A stretch of DNA of 12,525 nucleotides from Candidatus Aenigmatarchaeota archaeon. GTDB taxonomy: Archaea; Aenigmatarchaeota; Aenigmatarchaeia; QMZP01. Both the position numbers and the translations under genes were made by a program. Of the stretch, positions 8,801 to 12,525 are shown piece by piece. The notes under the pieces were generated by a model. The model was not told the DNA's origin, did no database searches, and saw nothing but the letters and a program-made list of their open reading frames with translations. The DNA lies in assembly GCA_030666115.1 (NCBI GenBank), contig DAOUYM010000016.1, positions 1 through 12,525 on the forward strand. The letters run 5' to 3'. Each line of letters starts with the position of its first letter. The first letter of the stretch is position 1.

Positions 8801-9968
8801 TGCAGTCCTTCCCCTCATCCACCATACCATCCAAGTCGTTGTCTATGCCATCATTGAGAATCTCCGCAACCGATTCTTCATATATTTTACAATAACCGTT
8901 TTCACACGGGAACTCTGAATCACACCCTTCATATATAACATTACCCTCAAATTTCATGCATTCTTTGTACCCATATTGGTTTTCCATACAAGTGAATCCT
9001 ATATGATTTCTATATACATCATCACCAATACAGAAAGAATTACCCACGAAATAACCTTTCGGACAATCGTCATTTGTATCACACGCGCCTTCACCAACAC
9101 ACCTGTCCTTTTCACATCCGTTAGGGCAATCACGAACTTTCTGATCATCTACCCATTCTGATGCTTCACTCATTTCACATCCACCTGTGCGTGGTATATC
9201 AGAATTACACTCAAACCTGGCAATGAATCTCTTCTTCCATAACTCATTATCAGTTTTGCAGTAATATGACCAGTCATGAATAACGTTGGATGCCTCACAA
9301 TTGTAATTGCATGGGTAAAAGAAACAAGGATTCACAGCACACGCGGTAGCTCCCACCGCTATGAAATCCCCTGCACACATTGCACACATTCCGCATGCCT
9401 GCTTATTAATTTTGTAATTGAGTAATATTTTTTCTATGGGATCTATAATATCCGGAAGACTATGATCTTGGAGGAAAAAATCCTTTCCTACCATGTAAAG
9501 AATTCCTGTTGCATCGGTCATGTGGTTGTCACTGATACCAGCAATCTTATTTACCTGATAGAATTTGACAGAATCTAATATGTCCTGAGATGTTGAATAA
9601 AATAATTGTTTTGCAAGACCAGCATGTTCGCCAAAAAGACCAATAAACAAGTCATTATCAGCGTCTTCTATAAATGGCAAATCTGATATTCCAGCACAGA
9701 ACTTACATGATGCTTCGCAGGCAACTTCTATTGGAAAGATCTTATCCTTGAGAGTCTCATGCCAATATCCCATACACTCATTAAAATCACAATATTGATA
9801 CAGTTCAGATAATTGTATACTCTCTATATAGGCATATTCGTTGTTGGGGTTGGGGTAGGTTTGTGCTCCAACTCCAGCAGAGAAAACAAACATGAGGAAA
9901 AGGGAGGAAATAGAAAAAGATAGGACAATGGCCCGCTTCCGCTTACACCGTTCATTTGCCCTATCCAT
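2886..9968 (-). CDS. Giant secreted mosaic protein: MopE-like, DUF2341/LamG and beta-helix
   Basis: About 2360 residues from the ATG at 9968, chosen over a TTG at 9986 because GGAGG lies 9 bases before it and the signal peptide (RCKRKRAIV, a hydrophobic core, then AGVGAQ) follows directly. Domains in order: a Cys-rich N-terminus (about 30-360); MopE-like CDGxDNDCDGxxDE motifs near 369, 432, 684 and 736, with CGDGVCEPGE before the third; an Ig-like segment (758-873); DUF2341 (881-977) with a LamG-like domain (988-1198); a MopE unit (1208-1248); a DUF2341 second half (1251-1290), LamG-like domain and DUF2341 first half (1499-1553); more MopE motifs; three 168-aa modules (1663-2167); and a parallel beta-helix (2204-2356). 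At least 13 MopE-like motifs occur, with several DxDxDGY metal-binding loops. MopE-type motifs are linked to copper or calcium binding. No C-terminal membrane anchor or sorting signal is visible. A surface adhesin or released binding protein is inferred. The N-terminal coding part is much more AT-rich than the centre. Confidence 0.9.
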   Translation of the reverse strand: MDRANERCKRKRAIVLSFSISSLFLMFVFSAGVGAQTYPNPNNEYAYIESIQLSELYQYCDFNECMGYWHETLKDKIFPIEVACEASCKFCAGISDLPFIEDADNDLFIGLFGEHAGLAKQLFYSTSQDILDSVKFYQVNKIAGISDNHMTDATGILYMVGKDFFLQDHSLPDIIDPIEKILLNYKINKQACGMCAMCAGDFIAVGATACAVNPCFFYPCNYNCEASNVIHDWSYYCKTDNELWKKRFIARFECNSDIPRTGGCEMSEASEWVDDQKVRDCPNGCEKDRCVGEGACDTNDDCPKGYFVGNSFCIGDDVYRNHIGFTCMENQYGYKECMKFEGNVIYEGCDSEFPCENGYCKIYEESVAEILNDGIDNDLDGMVDEGKDCNDSEQTVCGSDVGLCQKGIQTCSNGHWGSCAGGVAPHAESGCDGEDNDCDGFIDENGCGSSGECYDGEYSDFDQSVGNFEYFKYGPYCANGKVWHEADIDDDGYPEKYMLKGEEYKVWANCKMNTHQDIIADPAVYAFGNWLCEPDGGCSSNGCAFHGCYDPVGGQVNHVFCNSAHEKLLLDLTFVDVMHEIRYPEMYCYTVLGLCDFKRSDGFESDILKTCFDAGMNEVSCSGPGVVHTEPYMAIRCGVDADCSANQYCYKPTLSVPTTYMCLDKCGDGVCEPGEICPDDSHGDESCDGMDNDCDGVVDEGLIMSCGLSGKGACEFGTKTCVDGAWGECIGAIGPTEEVCDGLDNNCDGTVDESNVCGDYPTIDMMNPDDGLIVTDGTVELTCSATDDTGISQILLIGTHGGMVNVYTENDGYESIGSTFYVMKNTSGTSATATFGLNCLPRDTTLTWSCAAIDIDGHLSYVDGSRTVIVDDNTNWEVGGCMEWWNFDWEYKKQAEVIETGGLNTPDYPVIMDGFDCEGYCNPDGSDIVVVDESADAVMDFAVSDTGDDLFDIVFRTDLVAGQVSEDIYIYYGNPAATYLGDAWEDVRYEVHDEFDDSHLDPYIWSKGSRGGSYLIEDGILKLLTGTGDFDMYFWIKGWEQFDLDGYNLRMETRLKHIFNSDYANGQIYGLGQGYDTLAGMLLFRFLSTLPGCLNQNIDGQDRFKFAIKDIPGCYDLDVITAAFTDYQTHVFSVTHDSATLEMLEDGDSIELNSNHGLVDLSPYFYVSNVDQGSRKETWIDYVKLYKYLDNEPFSQMGMELKVPVVIPDDDGDGYKANTDCDDTNPDVNPGAIETCNGIDDNCDGQIDNPVELDYWIEEKVDGSYAKVWVEVPDIAANSFGTAYLYYGNSELGSRSNGEDVFLDFDDFEYTDRPRDHGWTEYLSGTTTIETSTEHPKTGDRGLRIYCDGGSNHWGAMQKISPDYGNSIAEAWFYEDMDDDGTVPLNVMMYHKHGGSHMFMGVHNGHSVMNYIDYNQTWTALDVERVDEKWRKFGIAYDGTAYRIYVDNVLKNEYLSDESPSEVGIGNFWTGTGTWHWDAFRIRKYSEPEPTTGLGAERVSYINDYQYVREITIDNSANPESLTGYAILVNVPYSPGMQTDFDDIGFFIIDDTLLPDSLNSKQDGICSGSLQVCMHSQGWVDDYSGITGYEDVEISCDGIDNDCDGTVDGMTRQCGISDIGICTYGSESCSVGIWGNCDAVLPGNEIECNSIDEDCDGSDLCVIDDDNDGYGLAVDCDDNNPDINPGATEICNDGIDQDCTGADHVVTNYQGNTCSLGCLCISGMGDFDGTIGCAPGLQYCNDVSEFYCTPYPGSAVCQWGSSYAYDICDTDCPVDSDSDGHCDDSYTGTGGAECHDCDDSNANIYPGATELCNNGIDDNCDGQVDENCQNMIDDDLDGYGLGVDCDDNDPNINPGAIEICNDGIDQDCSGADHVVTNYQSNTCSLGCLCTAGMGDFDTTGCAPGLQHCNDVSEFYCTPYPGTSTTCSWGTSIWFDFCDTECPVDLDGDGHCNSAYSGTGADCGDCDDGDVNVNPGVDEMCGNSIDDNCDGQVDEDCGGAVDNDGDGYNSSVDCDDNDPNVYPNATEICNDGVDQDCNGKDHVVTNYQGNTCSLGCLCTAGMGDLDRNSECAPGLTACHDKSEFYCSPSPGSGNCQWGDGTAYDFCDTNCPVDLDNDGHCDSSYTGTGGAECNDCDDGNWHIKPDTIEACDGIDNDCNGLVDDNCQTCIDGDGDGFYLNTVDCLSGNDCNDNDPDVRPPMGEEYVISDLTLCPGEYDILGGIRIGYNTRLDCNGATLRGNNYQNYGIYSFTTKATIENCAISDYYRGIYLRFSHDSVVNNNDISNNKYGIYLYYTNTTNITDNILTDNSYYAIYMYGSRSNNVWRNDLYTSRIYESSCYDNDFCTDGANQYYDGATGPICT
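3465..4980 (-). repeat. Three tandem ~505-bp coding modules
   Basis: Equivalent points recur at 4816, 4309 and 3805, so the periods are 507 and 504 bp (169 and 168 residues). Each module encodes a DGYG-VDCDDNDP--PGATEICNDG loop, QDCxGxDHVVTNYQ, CSLGCLC-GMGD, CAPGL, SEFYC, CPVD-D-DGHC and a second DCDD unit ending in CDGQVDxxC or its degenerate form. Modules 1 and 3 share an identical 35-bp stretch (4816-4850 and 3805-3839) from which module 2 differs at several positions. A partial fourth start (DGDGDGFYLNTVDC) follows before the beta-helix. Confidence 0.9.
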
Positions 9969-9977
9969 TGAAATAAG

Positions 9978-9982
9978 CCTCC
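9978..9982 (-). promoter_or_regulatory. GGAGG Shine-Dalgarno of the giant gene
   Basis: GGAGG on the minus strand ends 9 bases before the ATG at 9968 and would lie inside the coding region if the TTG at 9986 were used. It therefore decides the start and shows this mRNA is leadered, unlike most genes here. Confidence 0.65.
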
Positions 9983-9991
9983 GCAATCTAG

Positions 9992-10005
9992 GGATCTGAT
10001 GATCC
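9992..10005. repeat. Small inverted repeat in the giant-gene leader
   Basis: GGATC-TGAT-GATCC gives a 5-bp stem and 4-base loop just upstream of the GGAGG, in the likely 5' leader or promoter-proximal DNA. It could be an operator or leader hairpin, or chance. Confidence 0.3.
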
Positions 10006-10205
10006 GAATGGTATGATCGTACCCGGGGTTAAAACTTTGCTTGATTTTTCGTTTTTTCACTTGATCGTTAAAGTTGAAAGGTATAAAGCTTTGGTTTAAA
10101 AAAAATCAACCTAAAAGTTTAATTCTCTGAATTCCGTATACCAGCGGAATGGCAAAACTTAATTCATTGTGCCAGTATTCTTCTGTAACTATAGTGAGAT
10201 TTAAC
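10006..10205. promoter_or_regulatory. Divergent AT-rich intergenic region
   Basis: The gap between the giant gene (-) and the basic-tail gene (+). It holds several TATA-like strings: TTTTAACC on the minus strand near 10025-10036, GTATAAAG at 10081-10088 and TTTAAAAAAAA at 10096-10106. It also has an inverted repeat ATTCCG/CGGAAT (10131-10136, 10145-10150). A 38-codon frame from the ATG at 10149 overlaps the next promoter and is not called. No RNA gene was recognised. Confidence 0.35.
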
Positions 10206-10215
10206 TATATTTTAA
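10206..10215 (+). promoter_or_regulatory. TATA box for the basic-tail ATP-cone gene
   Basis: TATATTTTAA followed by GG is centred about 27 bp before the ATG at 10238, consistent with leaderless transcription. Confidence 0.6.
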
Positions 10216-10237
10216 GGAAGCTTTCCAATAATTTATC

Positions 10238-10759
10238 ATGGCAGTTAGAACTGCAAGAAAAACTGTGAGGAAAACCGCAAGGAAAGCAGCCAGGAAACCC
10301 GCAAGGAAGAGTGCGGCAAGAAAGGGCGCGAGGACTTCTACGAGCAGAAGAACCACCAGGGCAAGAACTGCGAGAAAGACGACTGCAAGAAGGACAACCG
10401 CTAGAAAGACAGCCACGAGGAGAACAGCAGCGAGAAGAGTTTCCGCCAGAAGGGCACCCGCAAGGGCAAGGGCGACAAGGGCAGCCCGGAGAGAGATTCT
10501 GGTAGTGAAGAAGGATGGCAGAAGGGAGAACTTCGACAGGGAAAAACTCAGAAGGAGCATAGAAAAGGCATCAGAGAGGACGAGCATAGACAGGAACAGA
10601 GCAAGAGAGCTGGCAAAGAGAGTGGCAGAGAGAGTCGAGAGAGACGCAAAGGATGCAATGTCGACAGCCGAGATAAGGGAAAGGCTGCTGCGGGAACTTG
10701 ACCGGGAAGAGAGAGCGATAGCCGACGAATTCAGGTCACACAAACGGTTTGGTTTTTAG
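10238..10759 (+). CDS. Histone H1-like basic tail fused to an ATP-cone-like domain
   Basis: A 173-residue two-part protein. Residues 1-85 are low complexity and extremely basic: 27 Arg, 8 Lys, 23 Ala and 16 Thr with no Asp or Glu. TARK occurs four times and RTA/RKTA units recur. The composition resembles histone H1 C-termini and bacterial Hc1- or AlgP-type proteins, which bind DNA without sequence specificity. Residues 86-170 form an ATP-cone-like domain: ILVVKKDGRRENFDREKLRR, a helical middle, and LDREERAIADEFRSHK. This domain is the paralogue of the protein at 16-282, which has no tail. Together they suggest a chromatin or nucleic-acid-binding protein whose domain might sense nucleotides, recalling NrdR (zinc ribbon plus ATP-cone) with the DNA-binding part replaced. 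DNA and nucleotide binding are inference. The long antisense frame here only mirrors the Arg/Ala-rich codons. Confidence 0.85.
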   Translation: MAVRTARKTVRKTARKAARKPARKSAARKGARTSTSRRTTRARTARKTTARRTTARKTATRRTAARRVSARRAPARARATRAARREILVVKKDGRRENFDREKLRRSIEKASERTSIDRNRARELAKRVAERVERDAKDAMSTAEIRERLLRELDREERAIADEFRSHKRFGF

Positions 10760-10843
10760 GCTTCCGGGTCACGGCCGAAGGGCATGATTTTCTCAGGTTT
10801 ATTTACATATTACTTGAATGGTGATTTGATTCTGAAATCGATG

Positions 10844-10850
10844 TTTAAAA
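10844..10850 (+). promoter_or_regulatory. TATA box for the transglutaminase-like gene
   Basis: TTTAAAA followed by GCCC is centred 26 bp before the ATG at 10873. It closely resembles the box-plus-GCCC arrangement of the acetyltransferase promoter. Confidence 0.6.
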
Positions 10851-10872
10851 GCCCGGCCGAGAAGAATCGAAT

Positions 10873-11478
10873 ATGAGGCGTATTGGGAAGACCCTGGAGT
10901 ATTATCTGGGAGAAGGCAAGTTCACTTGTAAGGGAGACGCCTGCATTGCAGCTGCTAACAAGATAACAGGGGAATACAGAATCATGGAAATAAACAAATA
11001 CATAGAATCACTGGAAACCAAAAAGAAACGCTGGTGGAGGAAGAGAAGAACTGCTGATAAGATAATCAGGGATGGTTTTGTGACTGACAGCGTAGACCAG
11101 GCCCTTGTTTTCGTCACCCTGGCCAGGATGGAGAAATTCCCTACTGCTTATGTAGAAACTGTTAGTGAAGATTTTCTGGAAGATCCTGACTCCCGGGTTT
11201 TAGATCGCCGTGTATTCGTAGATATATATCAGCTCCACCAGTGGGTTCCCTGTGATCCAGTACATGGAAGGGTCTCGAAAAAAGAGAAGACCTATTTCTC
11301 AGAACCTGATAATAAGAGGTATATAGAGATCGGCAGGGGACTGGACTTCTCTGAAATCCACGTGAACGGGATCCATGTAGATGAACCAGAGGGATCAATA
11401 AAACTGAAAAAGAACAGACATATCATAAAGTTAATAAAAAGGATGAAAAAAACAGAACCGATCACACTCAACCCTTAA
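10873..11478 (+). CDS. Transglutaminase-like protein, probably catalytically inactive
   Basis: A 201-residue cytoplasmic protein with no signal peptide or membrane segment. The middle fits the transglutaminase-like papain fold: T71-D-S-V-D-Q-A77-LVFVTLARMEKFPTAYVETV matches the usual GxCxDxAxLFxxLxRxxGIPAR stretch, and RVFVDIYQLHQWVPCDP (113-129) matches HxWxExY...GWxxxDP. The position normally held by the nucleophilic Cys is Ser73 and that of the catalytic His is Arg113, while the Asp is kept at 128. If the alignment is right the protein is a pseudoenzyme, perhaps a binding or scaffold domain. The first 65 residues are basic (WWRKRRTADK) with two Cys, and the C-terminus is Lys-rich. The start is the ATG 26 bp after a TTTAAAA box. 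Family assignment is moderate; the substrate is unknown. Confidence 0.6.
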   Translation: MRRIGKTLEYYLGEGKFTCKGDACIAAANKITGEYRIMEINKYIESLETKKKRWWRKRRTADKIIRDGFVTDSVDQALVFVTLARMEKFPTAYVETVSEDFLEDPDSRVLDRRVFVDIYQLHQWVPCDPVHGRVSKKEKTYFSEPDNKRYIEIGRGLDFSEIHVNGIHVDEPEGSIKLKKNRHIIKLIKRMKKTEPITLNP

Positions 11479-11482
11479 AAAA
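11475..11482 (+). promoter_or_regulatory. TATA-like box for the five-Cys small protein
   Basis: TTAAAAAA overlaps the stop codon of the upstream gene. By the window's usual spacing transcription would start near 11504-11507, leaving a leader of about 10 nt that contains GGTGAT. Confidence 0.45.
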
Positions 11483-11505
11483 CTTACCCCGAATTATCTA
11501 TCCCA

Positions 11506-11511
11506 GGTGAT
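11506..11511 (+). promoter_or_regulatory. GGTGAT Shine-Dalgarno
   Basis: GGTGAT, part of the archaeal GGAGGTGAT complement of 16S rRNA, lies four bases before the ATG at 11516. The same GTGAT-N4-ATG layout precedes the TBP gene, which supports the ATG over the in-frame GTG at 11507. Confidence 0.5.
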
Positions 11512-11515
11512 CCCC

Positions 11516-11815
11516 ATGCCAGAGATCGGTGTTCCAGAAGACGGTTGTTTCTATATCGAAGGGAAGCATAGTTTTTGTGGTGAATGCCCCATCTATAACC
11601 AGAAAGAACCGCTTCCACGAATATTGAAAAAGATAAATGATCTGAACCTGGATATTTCTGAGCTGGGAAGAGAGGAATACAGGAAGAGGATATGCCACGA
11701 CAATAAAGCTTCCAGAGAATGCAAACTCGGAAAGATCATGGACGAACTGAATGATGACCTGTACCTGTTCAGGAGATTCGGCGAGAGATCAACAAAGCAC
11801 ATGAACATGGACTGA
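11516..11815 (+). CDS. Unrecognised small Cys-rich protein, 99 aa
   Basis: I do not recognise this family. From the ATG it has 99 residues and five cysteines: C11 in EDGCFY, C21 and C24 in SFCGECPIYN, C60 in RICHDN and C69 in SRECKL. The CxxC plus CH...C pattern could bind zinc or an iron-sulphur cluster, which is inference. The middle is helical and charged (LPRILKKINDLNLDISELGREEY), and the C-terminus LNDDLYLFRRFGERSTKH is also likely helical. There is no signal peptide or membrane segment. An in-frame GTG at 11507 would add three residues and would fit a leaderless start; the ATG is preferred for its GGTGAT. It follows the transglutaminase-like gene by 37 bp on the same strand, so co-transcription is possible although a TATA-like box lies between. 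Confidence 0.7.
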   Translation: MPEIGVPEDGCFYIEGKHSFCGECPIYNQKEPLPRILKKINDLNLDISELGREEYRKRICHDNKASRECKLGKIMDELNDDLYLFRRFGERSTKHMNMD

Positions 11816-11854
11816 AAACAAAGGAAAACCCCGATTCTGTGCGCAAGTATTTAT

Positions 11855-11867
11855 TGGTGCAGCACCA
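11855..11867. repeat. 13-bp palindrome upstream of the TBP gene
   Basis: TGGTGC-A-GCACCA is a perfect 6-bp-arm palindrome immediately after an AT-rich TATA-like stretch (AAGTATTTAT, 11845-11854). It could be an operator or promoter-proximal hairpin for the downstream gene. Confidence 0.4.
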
Positions 11868-11940
11868 TATTATTCAAGAAGCAGTGTAAATTAATAACCA
11901 CGATTTTTTTCTGTGGATTTTTACGCATACCGTGTAGATT

Positions 11941-11945
11941 GTGAT
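11941..11945 (+). promoter_or_regulatory. GTGAT Shine-Dalgarno of the TBP gene
   Basis: GTGAT, then four bases, then the ATG at 11950. In-frame GTG (11941) and TTG (11947) codons also exist, but using them would place this element inside the coding region. Confidence 0.4.
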
Positions 11946-11949
11946 ATTG

Positions 11950-12525
11950 ATGCCGGAATTTGATATAAAAGTCGAGAATGTAGTTGCTTTTGCTGTTCTT
12001 GGAACAAACCTTTCACTCGATAAACTGGTTAACAACCTCGATGGAACGGAATACAACCCTAAAAGGTTTCCTGGTCTTGTTTACAGGATCAAAGAACCAA
12101 AGGCAGCCACGCTTATATTCTCTTCAGGAAAGACTGTCTGTACAGGAACCAGGAGCGTAAAGCTGGCCAAGGAGGCTGTGAATAAGGTTGTTGATCACAT
12201 AAGGAAAACCGGAGTGAACATTCCAAAGGGTTACAACATAAGGATCGAGAACATAGTAGCCTCAACCCAGATAGATGCCCAGAACAAGCTGAACCTGGAG
12301 AAGCTTGCGTTTGATCTTGAGAATTCTGAATATGAACCGGAATCCTTCCCGGGACTCGTGTACAGGATAAGGAACCCAAAGGCAGCCTTCCTGCTGTTCG
12401 GATCAGGTAAGATAATCTGCACAGGCACCAGGAGGGTCAAGGACATCCGGATAGCACTCGAGAAGTTCAAGACTGATCTGGAGAATCTTGGCATTCCGGT
12501 AACACCCATAAAGAAAGATGCATCC
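11950..12525 (+). CDS. tbp: TATA-binding protein (TBP), 3' end outside window
   Basis: An open frame of 192 codons to the window edge encodes archaeal TBP, the general transcription factor that binds and bends the TATA box and recruits TFB and RNA polymerase. The diagnostic two-fold repeat is clear. The first half has VENVVAF, FPGLVYRIKEPKAA, LIF and CTGTRSV (residues 8-70); the second has IENIVAS, FPGLVYRIRNPKAA, LLF and CTGTRRV (99-163). The intercalating phenylalanines are present as pairs F40/F57 and F133/F150. Archaeal TBPs are usually about 180-200 residues, so only the last few codons should be missing. The visible end (PVTPIKKDAS) is not yet the acidic tail seen in many archaeal TBPs. 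The ATG at 11950 is favoured by GTGAT four bases upstream. The promoter is unclear; candidates lie at 11845-11854 and 11888-11897. Confidence 0.97.
   Translation, partial: MPEFDIKVENVVAFAVLGTNLSLDKLVNNLDGTEYNPKRFPGLVYRIKEPKAATLIFSSGKTVCTGTRSVKLAKEAVNKVVDHIRKTGVNIPKGYNIRIENIVASTQIDAQNKLNLEKLAFDLENSEYEPESFPGLVYRIRNPKAAFLLFGSGKIICTGTRRVKDIRIALEKFKTDLENLGIPVTPIKKDAS

Noticed and set aside
10149..10268. 38-codon frame beginning MAKLNSLCQY upstream of the basic-tail gene
   Set aside because: It overlaps the TATA box and start of the next gene and has no recognisable domain or promoter at the usual distance.
10201..10743. 180-codon minus-strand Leu/Ala/Val-rich frame
   Set aside because: It mirrors the Arg/Lys/Ala codons of the basic-tail gene, which has its own promoter and a domain shared with its paralogue.
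10760..10860. Possible C/D-box small RNA between two genes
   Set aside because: CTGA and TGATTT strings occur, but no proper RTGATGA box C with matching D, D' and C' spacing was found.

Overview
The window looks archaeal. The clearest marker is a TATA-binding protein (TBP) gene running off the right edge, with two direct repeats and its intercalating phenylalanine pairs. Most genes are preceded by an AT-rich TATA-like box centred about 26-30 bp upstream of the start codon, as expected for leaderless archaeal transcripts. A few starts instead carry GGAGG or (G)GTGAT Shine-Dalgarno sequences. Small compact genes, tiny membrane and zinc-finger proteins, and a giant secreted Cys/Asp-rich protein with MopE-like, DUF2341 and beta-helix segments fit an uncultivated DPANN-type or related archaeon. 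That placement is inference. Local GC ranges from about 30% to 53%.

Left part (1-1862): a small ATP-cone-like protein at the left edge (+), an unrecognised 76-aa protein (-), and a GNAT acetyltransferase (-) divergent from a 64-aa zinc-finger protein (+). The divergent pair appears to share one palindromic TTTAAA box. Next comes a gap with a hairpin, a possible short transcript and an unlisted 31-aa membrane peptide gene (-) with its own TATATATA box.

Centre (1863-9968): a lipoprotein with a six-bladed TolB-like propeller (+) converges on a gene for a secreted protein of about 2360 aa (-). In order this protein has a signal peptide, a Cys-rich N-terminus, MopE-like CDGxDNDCDG motifs, an Ig-like segment, a complete DUF2341 plus LamG-like unit, a MopE unit, a cassette with the DUF2341 halves in permuted order, more MopE motifs, three tandem modules of about 168 aa, and a C-terminal parallel beta-helix. 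It is probably a cell-surface or released adhesion/binding protein.

Right part (9969-12525): a 173-aa protein with an Arg/Lys/Ala/Thr-rich histone H1-like tail fused to the same ATP-cone-like domain as the left-edge protein. Then come a transglutaminase-like protein that seems to lack catalytic Cys and His, a 5-Cys small protein and the TBP gene. No operon is obvious, since nearly every gene has its own promoter. The most novel signals are the H1-tail/ATP-cone pair and the permuted DUF2341/MopE mosaic. No RNA genes, CRISPR arrays, insertion sequences or attachment sites were recognised.
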